A stretch of DNA of 49,201 nucleotides from Gemmiger sp. An87 (GCF_002159185.1 NZ_NFHD01000026.1:1-49201); one strand, 5' to 3'. Positions 15,644 through 22,166 are shown, counted from the first letter of the stretch. The notes: generated by a model not told the origin, from the sequence alone. Made by a program: numbers and translations.

Positions 15644-16618
15644 TCAGCGGATGTCCTTCCAGTTGGTCACGTGGTTTTCCCAGATGTAGCTGTAGTTCTT
15701 CGCCAGCTCGCGGGCGGTCATGGGCTTTTGGTCGGTGAGCAGCTCCACGTCATCCGAGGCAACGTCCATCAGGCCCTCGGCGATGCTGCCCTCGTTGGTC
15801 ACCATGTCGTTGCCGCACCAGGGCACCGGGGACCGGGAATAGTCGCCGGTGGCGGTGCGGGGGATGTGCATGGAGTCCAGATAGGCGAAGAACTCCTCGT
15901 GGCTCACCGGGCAGTATTCGATCTCCTGGCCGGAGAGCTCGCTGATCAGGGCCACAATGTCCCGCTGGGCAATGGACTCGCTGCCGCAGATCTTGTAGGT
16001 GCGGTTGTCCTCGCCGCGGCCCAGCAGCAGGGCGGCGGCCACCCGGGCCACGTCGTCCTTGGGGATGAAGGTGGCCTTGCCCTCGCCGGCGGTGGTGTAC
16101 CACTTGTTGCCGCTCATCAGCGCCAGCATCACCGAGGTGGTCAGGTAGTTTTCCAGATACAGGTTATCCTGCATGAAGTTGTAGGCCACGCCGGTCTCCT
16201 CGTGGCGCTGGCGGATGTAGGCCTCGGTGGCGGTGTGGTCGGGGGTCACATACACGTGGGCGTAGGCGGGGTCGCTGGCGCCCAGAAAGGAGGTGTAGGT
16301 GATGTGCTTCACGCCCGCGGCAATGGCCGCGTCCACCACGTTCTTATGCTGGCGCACTCGAATTTCGCCGATGGTCACGGCGGAGACGATGAAGATGCGG
16401 TCGCCGCCCGCAAAGGCGGTTTTCATCTCCTCCGGGTCATCGTAGTTTGCCTGGCATACCTTCACGCCCAGGCTCTCCCAGCGGGCCTTCTTCTCCGGGT
16501 CCAGCCGGTCCAGGAAGGGGCAGGTGAAGGTGAGGTCGGTGGGGGCTACCTTTTGCAGCATGAGCTCGGCGGTGCGGCCGCCCAGCTTTCCGTCGCAGCC
16601 GGTCACAATGTAATGCAT
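15644..16618 (-). CDS. NmrA/QOR2-like NAD(P)-binding atypical short-chain reductase
   Basis: 324 residues. An N-terminal Rossmann motif (YIVTGCDGKLGGRTAELML) is followed by DRIFIVSAVTIGEIRVRQHK, ITYTSFLGASDP and YNFMQDNLYLENYL, the pattern of atypical SDRs of the NmrA and quinone oxidoreductase 2 type. Relatives either reduce quinones or act as redox sensors; the active role here is not decided. The start at 16618 has AAAAGGAGAAA upstream. A TetR-family gene lies upstream in the same direction, and the 286-nt gap between them carries repeated TGTAAGG motifs and a leftward extended -10 (TGTTATAAA), which makes TetR control of this gene plausible. Confidence 0.8.
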   Translation of the reverse strand: MHYIVTGCDGKLGGRTAELMLQKVAPTDLTFTCPFLDRLDPEKKARWESLGVKVCQANYDDPEEMKTAFAGGDRIFIVSAVTIGEIRVRQHKNVVDAAIAAGVKHITYTSFLGASDPAYAHVYVTPDHTATEAYIRQRHEETGVAYNFMQDNLYLENYLTTSVMLALMSGNKWYTTAGEGKATFIPKDDVARVAAALLLGRGEDNRTYKICGSESIAQRDIVALISELSGQEIEYCPVSHEEFFAYLDSMHIPRTATGDYSRSPVPWCGNDMVTNEGSIAEGLMDVASDDVELLTDQKPMTARELAKNYSYIWENHVTNWKDIR

Positions 16619-16631
16619 AAAATTTCTCCTT

Positions 16632-16816
16632 TTCTGTAAGGGTGAAAATGGCTTGTTCTGGCCCGGCTTTCGGCCGCAGAGGGCGGGAAAACCGGGTGGA
16701 TTGTTTTCTTTATAACAGCTTTCGGAGTTTGCCGCCAGATGCAGTTTTTTCGCTGTGTCCTTACAAAAAAGCGAAGCTGTCAGTCTGTTTCACGGCCCGG
16801 CGTTTCTGTAAGGACA
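16632..16816. promoter_or_regulatory. Repeated TGTAAGG-type candidate operator sites
   Basis: TTTCTGTAAGG occurs identically at 16632-16642 and 16803-16813. The 10-bp inverted pair TGTCCTTACA (16756-16765) and TGTAAGGACA (16807-16816) shares the same core. A leftward extended -10 (16709-16717) lies between the sites. They flank the probable promoter of the NmrA-like gene and may be bound by the TetR regulator encoded just to the right. Confidence 0.35.
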
Positions 16817-16835
16817 GGGATGGAATTTTGACCGG

Positions 16836-16885
16836 CAAAAAAACGGCGCGCACCGGGGAAAATTTCCTTGGGTGCGCGCCGCTTT
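16836..16885 (-). terminator. Intrinsic terminator of the TetR-family gene
   Basis: Read leftward, AGCGGCGCGCACC pairs with GGTGCGCGCCGTT and is followed by TTTTTTTGCC. Confidence 0.85.
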
Positions 16886-16904
16886 GGCGTTTTGTTTTGA
16901 TTGG

Positions 16905-17450
16905 TTACATCTCTTCCAGCGGCTCGGCCAGCTGGCGCAGCAGAATCCGTTCCAGCTGGGCGGAAAGCCGGGCGGCGTCCAGCTCGCGGCGGCCGCCGTA
17001 GTCCAGCAGCACTCCGGTGAGCGCCCGGGAATTGTAATCCAGAAAGACCTCCCGGTCCGGCTGGTTCACCGCGAAGTTTGGCCGGAAGCGTTCCAGCAGC
17101 CCGTTCAGAAAGGCTCGCACGCAGGCGGTGAGGGCGTCGGTAAAGCGCTGCCGCCGGTGGGAACAGAGCAGCTTGTTCAGCACGTCGAACTGCCCGGCGG
17201 TGTGGGCGATCAGCAGCTCCAGCCCGCAGCGAAGCTGGGGCAGCTCCAGGCTCTTGCGCAGCAGCTGCTCGGTCTCGCGGCGGACGGACCACTCCATCAC
17301 GTCGTTGATGTCCTGAAAATGGTAATAAAAGGTCTGGCGGGAGATGTGGCACTCCTCGATCAGAGCGGTCACGGTGATCTTGTCCACATTGCCCCGGCGC
17401 ACCAGCTCCTTGAATTGGCCGGAGATCACCAGCTTCATGTCGATGGGCAT
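16905..17450 (-). CDS. TetR/AcrR-family transcriptional regulator
   Basis: 181 residues. The N-terminal HTH is typical: DKITVTALIEECHISRQTFYYHF (residues ~23-45, here abbreviated by its core ISRQTFYYHF), followed by DINDVMEW. The C-terminal ~130 residues are helical and ligand-binding in this family; they resemble the DhaS-type TetR_C branch (LLDYGGRREL near the end). The start MPIDMK at 17450 has a GAGG site 9 nt upstream; MKLV at 17438 is an alternative. Located directly upstream of the NmrA-like reductase, which is its most likely target together with itself. Confidence 0.88.
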   Translation of the reverse strand: MPIDMKLVISGQFKELVRRGNVDKITVTALIEECHISRQTFYYHFQDINDVMEWSVRRETEQLLRKSLELPQLRCGLELLIAHTAGQFDVLNKLLCSHRRQRFTDALTACVRAFLNGLLERFRPNFAVNQPDREVFLDYNSRALTGVLLDYGGRRELDAARLSAQLERILLRQLAEPLEEM

Positions 17451-17505
17451 AACGGGATACCTCGCAGGGATCAAAAACGATTGGGTGAATTATTTCCCAT
17501 TATAC

Positions 17506-17548
17506 CAAAAAAACAGCCGGGGAACAATTTGAATTGCCCCGGCTGCGG
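17506..17548 (-). terminator. Intrinsic terminator of the small-protein/xre pair
   Basis: Read leftward, GCAGCCGGGGCAATT pairs with AATTGTTCCCCGGCTG and runs into TTTTTTTGG, just past the stop at 17554. Confidence 0.85.
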
Positions 17549-17553
17549 TAAAA

Positions 17554-17760
17554 TTACCGGCCCAGCGTGTCCAGCTCCCGCTGGATCAGCTCATTGGCGA
17601 TGGTGAAGGCCTCGATGCGCCGCTTTGCCAGCGTGAGCTGGGATTTGTAGCGGGCCGGGTCTTCCTTTGCTTCAAAGGTCTTCACCGTCTGGCGAAGCTT
17701 GTGCAGGGTGGAGTCGATCTGGCGCTTTGCCTCGGCCAGCTCTTCGCGGGTGTAGTCCAT
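17554..17760 (-). CDS. Small conserved hypothetical helical protein
   Basis: 68 residues, highly charged and almost wholly helical (REELAEAKRQIDSTLHKLRQ, then SQLTLAKRRIEAFTIANEL), with heptad-like spacing that suggests a helical hairpin or dimeric coiled coil. There is no signal peptide or membrane segment. I do not recognise a named family. A GAAAGGA ribosome site precedes the ATG. It lies 21 nt after the xre gene below in the same direction and shares its terminator, so the two are probably one transcript. Confidence 0.75.
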   Translation of the reverse strand: MDYTREELAEAKRQIDSTLHKLRQTVKTFEAKEDPARYKSQLTLAKRRIEAFTIANELIQRELDTLGR

Positions 17761-17781
17761 GGGGTGTCCTTTCTGAAATCA

Positions 17782-18231
17782 TCACATCTGGCCCTTCCAG
17801 ACCCGGGCCAGAATGTCCTTTAATACCAGCAGCGCGTCGGTGGTGTTGTAGCCGTATTCCACCTGCAGCTGGGTGAGCATCTCCCGCAGCTGGGGGGCGT
17901 AGTCCTGGATACGCACCGTTTTATGATAGGTGGCCAGCACCGGGTATTTCTTGCTCCAGACCTTGTTCCAGTCGATCTTGGCCTGGGCCTCCTCGCTCAC
18001 GCTGTCGATCATCTCCCGGGCCTGCTGCTCGTCAAAATCGTATTCCACCAGCTCATCCAGCGTGATGTGGTACAAAACGGCCAGCCGCTTGGACTGGCGG
18101 ATGTCCGGCAATGTTTCTCCGGTCTCCCACTTGGAGATGGTCTGGCGGGAAACACCCAGCTTTCCGGCCACATCCTCCTGGGAAAGGCCACTCTTTTTGC
18201 GGGCGTGATACAAACCGCTTGCAAAGCTCAT
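17782..18231 (-). CDS. Xre-family HTH regulator
   Basis: 149 residues. HTH_3 in residues ~5-62 (YHARKKSGLSQEDVAGKL, SRQTISKWETGETLPD), followed by LAVLYHITLDELVEYD, the typical end of the domain. The C-terminal ~80 residues are unassigned and have no membrane span. The ATG at 18231 is chosen because AGGAGG lies 8 nt upstream; the longer open frame lacks a site. A leftward TATACT -10 near 18274 may be its promoter. Probably autoregulatory and co-transcribed with the 68-residue protein. Confidence 0.82.
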   Translation of the reverse strand: MSFASGLYHARKKSGLSQEDVAGKLGVSRQTISKWETGETLPDIRQSKRLAVLYHITLDELVEYDFDEQQAREMIDSVSEEAQAKIDWNKVWSKKYPVLATYHKTVRIQDYAPQLREMLTQLQVEYGYNTTDALLVLKDILARVWKGQM

Positions 18232-18336
18232 GGGTAAAACCTCCTGTTGGCTTGTGTATTCTGCCCTTTCAGTATACCGCCAGCCGCGCCAAAAGGCCAC
18301 CAACCAAACCTGCCGCTTCCGCCCGGTTTGTTAACA

Positions 18337-18711
18337 TCACTTGATGAGGGCAAACCGGTAGGCCTCTTCGGTCCAGTCCAGCAGCTCGGCGTCCACCTCT
18401 TTTGGGGTCGTGAGCAGGATGTGGTGGGTCCAGCGGTTGGGGTAGGGCTCGGTGGCCACCGCCACCCGGGGGGACTCTTTATGATAGGAAAGCCCCAGGC
18501 TCACCAGCAGGTATTCCTCCGGCCAGCCCTTCACCTTGCGCCAGGGCAGCGACACCGCCGCGAACACATACCGGTTGCGCAGCGAGATCTGGGTGCGGCT
18601 CACCTTGGCGGTGAAGGCAAGGCCCCGGTCCGCAAGGCCTTGGCAAAACGCCTCGTAGATGGGCAGCATCCGGGGCATGGAGTCAAAAAACAGCAGCTCG
18701 TCGTCGGTCAT
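18337..18711 (-). CDS. Conserved hypothetical, DUF5655-like
   Basis: 124 residues. The sequence (MTDDELLFFDSMPRMLPIYE, then SRTQISLRNRYVFAAVSLPW, ending LLDWTEEAYRFAL) resembles the DUF5655 family of small cytosolic proteins, which has no established function; I hold this assignment from memory of the pattern only. No membrane segment or cofactor motif is visible. The ribosome site is poor (AAAAAGGCAGG about 7 nt upstream). It lies 58 nt downstream of the DUF2812 gene in the same direction and may be the last gene of the padR transcript. Confidence 0.6.
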   Translation of the reverse strand: MTDDELLFFDSMPRMLPIYEAFCQGLADRGLAFTAKVSRTQISLRNRYVFAAVSLPWRKVKGWPEEYLLVSLGLSYHKESPRVAVATEPYPNRWTHHILLTTPKEVDAELLDWTEEAYRFALIK

Positions 18712-18769
18712 GGTTGCACACCTGCCTTTTTTCTTTATTATATCCCCGGCGGGCGGGGCGGGGCAACGG

Positions 18770-19279
18770 TCAGCGGTGCAGGTCCCGCCCGGCGGTCAGC
18801 GCCCGGCGGCGCAGATACAGCTTGCAGAAGCCAAACGCGCCCACGGCGGCCAGCGCCAGGTTCAGCCAGCTGAGCTGGTGCAGGTTGCTGTTGGCCAGAT
18901 TGGCAAGGCCGGGCAAAAGATTCGCCGCCATGATCACGCCGCAGAGGGCCAGCACGCCGTCCAGATGGCGCAGCACGCCCTCCAGATCCGAGAAGATCTC
19001 AAAGGGCTGGCCGTCCGATTTCTTTTTCAGGTAGATCCAGTTCAGGCAGCGGCCCACCACCTGGATGCCGGTCTCCTCCAGAAAGGCCAGGTAATCCGGG
19101 TCGGCCTTGCGCAGCAGCTGCAGCTGGTACTGGTACTCGTCCGGCTCGCCCTGCTCGAATTCATACACAAAGAACCCCGCCCGACACAGCTGCCAGCCCT
19201 GGCGGCTCATCTCGTTCAGCCAGGCGATCTCCTTTTCAAAGTTCCAGATAAAAAACGTGCGGTGGATGATCTTTTTCAT
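18770..19279 (-). CDS. DUF2812 membrane protein
   Basis: 169 residues. The N-terminal soluble part (RTFFIWNFEKEIAWLNEMSR, QGWQLCRAGFFVYEF) is the DUF2812 signature. Two hydrophobic helices close the protein (about residues 108-130 and 136-156). DUF2812 proteins are regularly encoded next to PadR-type regulators in Firmicutes; their function is unknown, and a sensor or effector partner of PadR is the usual guess. The start ATG overlaps the padR stop by 4 nt (ATGA), so translation is coupled. Confidence 0.85.
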   Translation of the reverse strand: MKKIIHRTFFIWNFEKEIAWLNEMSRQGWQLCRAGFFVYEFEQGEPDEYQYQLQLLRKADPDYLAFLEETGIQVVGRCLNWIYLKKKSDGQPFEIFSDLEGVLRHLDGVLALCGVIMAANLLPGLANLANSNLHQLSWLNLALAAVGAFGFCKLYLRRRALTAGRDLHR

Positions 19280-19596
19280 ACCGGATTCCCTCCTGTGACC
19301 TGTTCGCCGTTTTTCACCAGCTCACGCAGCCGGGCCAGCTCGTTTTCCACGGCGGCGCGGCCCGCGGCGGTGATGCGGTATTCCTTCTTCCGGCTGCCCG
19401 GGGTGCAGGGCAGCGCTTCAATCCAGCCCTTGTCCTGCAGGGTGTTCAGCGCGCCGTATAAGGTGCCCGCCGCCAGCCGTACCCGCCCGCCGGAAAATTC
19501 CTCGGCCTTCTGCATGATGCCGTAGCCGTGCAGCGGCTGATACAGCGAAAGCAGAATGTAATAAAAGGCCTCGGTCAGCGCGATGTGTTCGTTCAT
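19276..19596 (-). CDS. PadR-family transcriptional repressor
   Basis: 106 residues, a compact winged-helix PadR. The domain runs through the whole protein: EAFYYILLSLYQPLHGYGIM, GTLYGALNTLQDKGWIEAL (recognition helix and wing), RKKEYRITAAGRAAVENEL. The family represses operons, often its own, and releases DNA on ligand binding or stress. The promoter in front (19650-19678) is covered by two matching inverted repeats, a strong case for autoregulation. AAAAGGAGGG precedes the start. First gene of the padR-DUF2812 unit. Confidence 0.92.
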   Translation of the reverse strand: MNEHIALTEAFYYILLSLYQPLHGYGIMQKAEEFSGGRVRLAAGTLYGALNTLQDKGWIEALPCTPGSRKKEYRITAAGRAAVENELARLRELVKNGEQVTGGNPV

Positions 19597-19630
19597 CTGC
19601 GGCCCTCCTTTTCACTTGCTCGGAAAGCGT

Positions 19631-19670
19631 TATATCGTCTTCCGATATAACTATATCAGGTGCCGATATA
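19631..19670. promoter_or_regulatory. Double PadR operator
   Basis: Two inverted repeats of identical design lie exactly 21 bp apart: TATATCG-N5-CGATATA (19631-19649) and TATATCA-N5-CGATATA (19652-19670). They cover the -10 and spacer of the padR promoter, two helical turns apart on the same face. Confidence 0.8.
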
Positions 19671-19678
19671 CTTGTCAA
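19650..19678 (-). promoter_or_regulatory. Promoter of padR-DUF2812
   Basis: Read leftward: TTGACA (19673-19678), a 17-nt spacer and TATAGT (19650-19655). Both PadR inverted repeats overlap it. Confidence 0.85.
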
Positions 19679-19758
19679 GCGGCCGGGTGCCCGGCGGCAG
19701 GGTTGAAAGGGGGAGGTTTGCGACAAAAATCTATGGCGGAAAGGGTAGGAAAAATAAA

Positions 19759-19785
19759 TTAGCACTCTAAGTGGTAGAGCGCTAA
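19759..19785. promoter_or_regulatory. CIRCE element (HrcA operator)
   Basis: TTAGCACTC-N9-GAGCGCTAA. The left arm matches the CIRCE consensus in all 9 positions and the right arm in 8. It lies upstream of hsp20, so HrcA repression with release on heat shock is expected. The 400-nt stretch 19597-19996 holds this, the PadR operator and a leader of about 200 nt. That leader carries a 12-bp palindrome (19874-19885) and a 10-bp stem (19914-19923 with 19942-19951). I found no convincing -35/-10 pair for hsp20. Confidence 0.88.
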
Positions 19786-19996
19786 CAATTAACAAAATGT
19801 TCATAAATCAACCGATTTTATGTCACAAACCGGCGGTAGAATATAGTTGTCAAAAGGGAACGGGAGCCAAGGGCAAGGATCCTTGGAAGCCGACCCGGAC
19901 AATTCCGATTGACAAAGCGGTGCAGCCCCCGCGTACCATGCGCACCGCTTTACAATAAAAATCCATTTCAAATGGCGCGGAGCAAAGGAGCAATTT

Positions 19997-20425
19997 ATGT
20001 TTGGTATGATTCCGTTTGGCCGTGAAGAAAACAGTTTGTTCAACTATCTGGATAACATGGAGCGCAGCCTGTTCACCGGTTTCGGCGATATGAGCCAGTT
20101 CCGCTGCGACATTCAGGATAAGGGCGATTCCTACCTGATGGAGGCGGAGCTGCCCGGCTTCAATAAGGAGGACATCGCCATCGACCTGAACGGTGACAAC
20201 CTGATGATCACCGCCCGCCACAACTCCGAGAGCGGCGAGAAGGACGACAAGGGCAACTACGTGCGCCGTGAACGGAAGTTCGGTTCCTTCAGCCGGAGCT
20301 TCGACGTGAGCGGCATCGACACCACCGCCATCAAGGCTGCCTACAACAACGGCATTCTGGAGCTGACCCTGCCCAAGAAGGGCGAAGTCACCCCCGCCTC
20401 CCGCAGCATCCAGATCGAGGGCTAA
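19997..20425 (+). CDS. Small heat-shock protein, Hsp20/alpha-crystallin family
   Basis: 142 residues, an ATP-independent holdase of the cytosol. The alpha-crystallin domain runs from about 35 to 130: RCDIQDKGDSYLMEAELPGF, IAIDLNGDNLMITARH, and the closing AAYNNGILELTLPK. The dimer-forming loop RRERKFGSFSRSFDV is present. The C-terminal IxI-type anchor appears as RSIQIEG. The start has AAAGGAG 6 nt upstream. The gene stands alone behind a CIRCE element, in contrast to Hsp20 genes controlled by RNA thermometers, although the leader is long enough to fold. Confidence 0.93.
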   Translation: MFGMIPFGREENSLFNYLDNMERSLFTGFGDMSQFRCDIQDKGDSYLMEAELPGFNKEDIAIDLNGDNLMITARHNSESGEKDDKGNYVRRERKFGSFSRSFDVSGIDTTAIKAAYNNGILELTLPKKGEVTPASRSIQIEG

Positions 20426-20459
20426 GCGCAGAGCAGAGCCCCCGCGGCAAAAAAACAGA

Positions 20460-20502
20460 AAAGTGCCCCGGCCAGCAGTCCGCTGGCCGGGGCACTTTTT
20501 TT
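20460..20502 (+). terminator. Intrinsic terminator of hsp20
   Basis: AAAGTGCCCCGGCCAGC pairs with GCTGGCCGGGGCACTTT over a 5-nt loop, followed by a T run. Confidence 0.9.
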
Positions 20503-20555
20503 GTATGTTTGAGCAGGATGACGCATCCGGCGGGCGGAATTCCCGCCCGGCGTGC

Positions 20556-20584
20556 TGGAAAAATTCCTATTGACCTGCTATGAT
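20556..20584 (+). promoter_or_regulatory. Promoter of the xre membrane regulator at 20611
   Basis: TGGAAA (20556-20561), a 17-nt spacer and TATGAT (20579-20584) with TGC in front. Confidence 0.6.
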
Positions 20585-20610
20585 GGAGACAGAAAAAGGA
20601 GGGCGACGGA

Positions 20611-21090
20611 ATGAGTCTGGCAAAACGAATCGCAGCCTGCCGCAAGCAGGCGGGGCTTTCGCAGGAAAAGCTGGCCGAGCGCATGGGCGTGAGCCGGCAG
20701 ACGATCTCCCGCTGGGAGACCGGGGAGGCGCGGCCGGATCTGGAAAAATTCGAACAGCTGTGCGGCGTCTTTTCGGTCAGCGCCGACGCCCTGCTGTTCG
20801 GCGCTCAAAGCCCGGCGCAGCCGGACGGCCGGGAGCAGTCCCGGCGGGCAAAGGCACATTTTCGCATGGCGGCGGCAGTGGTGCTGGCGGCGGCAGGCGT
20901 GCTGCTGGTGGTGGCGGCGCTGCTGTTTGCTCTGATCGAAAGCCAGCAGCCCTATCAGACCTGGTATACGGTACTGGGGCCGTACGCCAGCCATCTGTTC
21001 TGCACCTGGCGAGTGTGGCTGCTGATGCTGGGCATCGGAATGGCCGGGGCAGGTGGAGTGTGCATCGCGCGGGAATACCGGCGGCTGTAA
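20611..21090 (+). CDS. Xre-family HTH regulator with two membrane helices
   Basis: 159 residues. HTH_3 in residues 4-60 (AKRIAACRKQAGLSQEKL, SRQTISRWETGEARPD, LCGVFSVSADALL). A short basic linker is followed by two membrane segments (about 92-112, AAAVVLAAAGVLLVVAALLF, and 134-152). This small Firmicutes architecture has no known ligand. AGGAGGG precedes the ATG. Its stop codon and that of the convergent glpP are five bases apart inside a short palindrome (21085-21101), with no separate terminator visible. Confidence 0.82.
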   Translation: MSLAKRIAACRKQAGLSQEKLAERMGVSRQTISRWETGEARPDLEKFEQLCGVFSVSADALLFGAQSPAQPDGREQSRRAKAHFRMAAAVVLAAAGVLLVVAALLFALIESQQPYQTWYTVLGPYASHLFCTWRVWLLMLGIGMAGAGGVCIAREYRRL

Positions 21091-21095
21091 CAGCG

Positions 21096-21662
21096 TTACA
21101 GCTCCCACACCGCCGGGCAGGTGCTGGACACCGCCACCGCGCCCGCGCCCAGTGCGTCGATCACATCCTGCTTGTCGGCAATCAGGCCGCTGGCGATGAG
21201 CGGCGCGTTCAGCTCGTGGCTTAAGCGGGCGATGAGCTTGGGCATCAGGCCGGGCAGAATTTCGATGAAGTCCGCCCACTGGCTGCCGCCGCTTTTGCGC
21301 AGGCTTTGCAGGGCCATGTTGTCCAACAAAAAGGTGCGGTACACGCCTGCAAGCCCCAGGGCCTTGGCCCGCCGCACCAGCGCCGCCTTGGTGCTGATGA
21401 CCCCGTCCGCCTCGGTGGCCCCGACCAGATATTCCACCGCCGCCTCCCGGGCGGAAAGGCCGTCCAGCAGGTCCACGTCCACAAAGACGGTCTTGCCCGC
21501 CTCCTTCAGCCGCCGGACGATGTCCGGGATGCTCACCACCGAGCCGTACAAAACAAACACCACCGGCTTCGGGTTTTGAAGGCAGCGGGAAAGGCCCTCC
21601 TCGTCCTTGATGGCGATGATGATGGGGTTTTCCTCCAGCAGAGCGGGCAGCGGGGTGATCAT
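21096..21662 (-). CDS. glpP: Glycerol-3-phosphate-responsive antiterminator GlpP
   Basis: 188 residues covering the whole GlpP family: LLEENPIIIAIKDEEGL, FVLYGSVVSIPDIVRRLKEAG, FVDVDLLDGLS, ADGVISTKAALVRRAKALG, QRTF-type site replaced by YRTFLLDNMAL, and PLIASGLIADKQDV. In Bacillus, GlpP bound to glycerol-3-phosphate acts on the leader mRNA of glp genes to prevent termination and stabilise mRNA. Here it lies immediately beside, and divergent from, a glp operon whose leader contains a strong terminator (21891-21940), which fits that role. A promoter with TATAAT lies at 21695-21724. The ribosome site AAGAGGAT precedes the ATG. Confidence 0.92.
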   Translation of the reverse strand: MITPLPALLEENPIIIAIKDEEGLSRCLQNPKPVVFVLYGSVVSIPDIVRRLKEAGKTVFVDVDLLDGLSAREAAVEYLVGATEADGVISTKAALVRRAKALGLAGVYRTFLLDNMALQSLRKSGGSQWADFIEILPGLMPKLIARLSHELNAPLIASGLIADKQDVIDALGAGAVAVSSTCPAVWEL

Positions 21663-21694
21663 GGGGCATCCTCTTTTCGTTTGTGATGATACCT

Positions 21695-21724
21695 ATTATA
21701 GCACTCCGCCGCCGGGCCCCACAA
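21695..21724 (-). promoter_or_regulatory. Promoter of glpP
   Basis: Read leftward: TTGTGG (21719-21724), an 18-nt spacer and consensus TATAAT (21695-21700) preceded by TGC. Confidence 0.7.
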
Positions 21725-21777
21725 CGCTTTGTGCGCATGGCACAAAAAGCAGGGAATATTTTTTGCGGGTCTGCCCA

Positions 21778-21807
21778 TTGCGCCCCGGCGGCAGCAGTCT
21801 CTATAAT
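21778..21807 (+). promoter_or_regulatory. Promoter of the glp operon leader
   Basis: TTGCGC (21778-21783), an 18-nt spacer and TATAAT (21802-21807). Transcription would start near 21814 and meet the hairpin at 21891 after about 80 nt. Confidence 0.65.
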
Positions 21808-21890
21808 AATAGTATGACCAAGAAGCGCGGCCACGGTGCCGCCAGAAAAATGCCCGGGGCTTTCGGCAGGCTCCGGCCTGTGCAAGAGTG

Positions 21891-21940
21891 AAGAGCAGCA
21901 GAACAAACGCCATGACGGTGTATTTCTGCTGCTCTTTTTT
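21891..21940 (+). terminator. Leader terminator (putative GlpP-controlled attenuator)
   Basis: A perfect 13-bp stem (AAGAGCAGCAGAA, 21891-21903, with its complement at 21924-21936) encloses a 20-nt loop and is followed by a T run to 21940. There is no upstream gene for it to terminate: it lies between the glp promoter and the first structural gene. Together with the adjacent glpP this indicates transcription attenuation relieved by GlpP. It is the first element in the gene-free stretch 21663-22166. Confidence 0.7.
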
Positions 21941-21941
21941 A

Positions 21942-22121
21942 TTTGGGCGCTGCCACGGCCTTCACGCCTGACGGCTCAGGCGGCGTATCGCACCAAAATT
22001 TTCCGTGGAATTTTCCCAAAATGCTCGCGGGGCCTCCAAGGATTGCCTGCGCTTTTTGGTTCATTCCGCAAAAAATTTTCCGGCGCGCTCCACCACCTGG
22101 AAGGCCGTGTCACCGCCCAGT
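21942..22121 (+). repeat. 180-bp foldback (MITE-like) element, copy 1
   Basis: Same 180-bp length and same core as the inverted copy at 39126-39305. The imperfect terminal inverted arms (start TTGGGCGCTGCCACGGCCTT, end complementary to it up to a few mismatches) enclose an internal small hairpin and the shared core with AAAATTTTCC, GGAATTTTCC and TCATTCCGCAAAAAATTTTCC-like blocks. It begins two bases after the T run of the leader terminator and ends 45 bases before the next gene, so it would be part of the read-through mRNA. A short open frame through it is an artefact shared by both copies. Confidence 0.8.
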
Positions 22122-22166
22122 TGGGCGTGCCTGCCCCGAAATTCAGCAATCAAAAAGAGGTGCATG

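Noticed and set aside
21085-21101. Shared terminator between the xre gene and glpP
   Set aside because: CTGTAAC-N3-GTTACAG is a neat palindrome containing both stop codons, but the 3-nt loop and lack of T runs make it a poor terminator.
22005-22166. N-terminal extension of the EEP protein through the foldback element
   Set aside because: The extra residues come from the 180-bp repeat, recur in the other copy and lack a ribosome site; the start after AGAGG at 22167 gives a proper membrane anchor.
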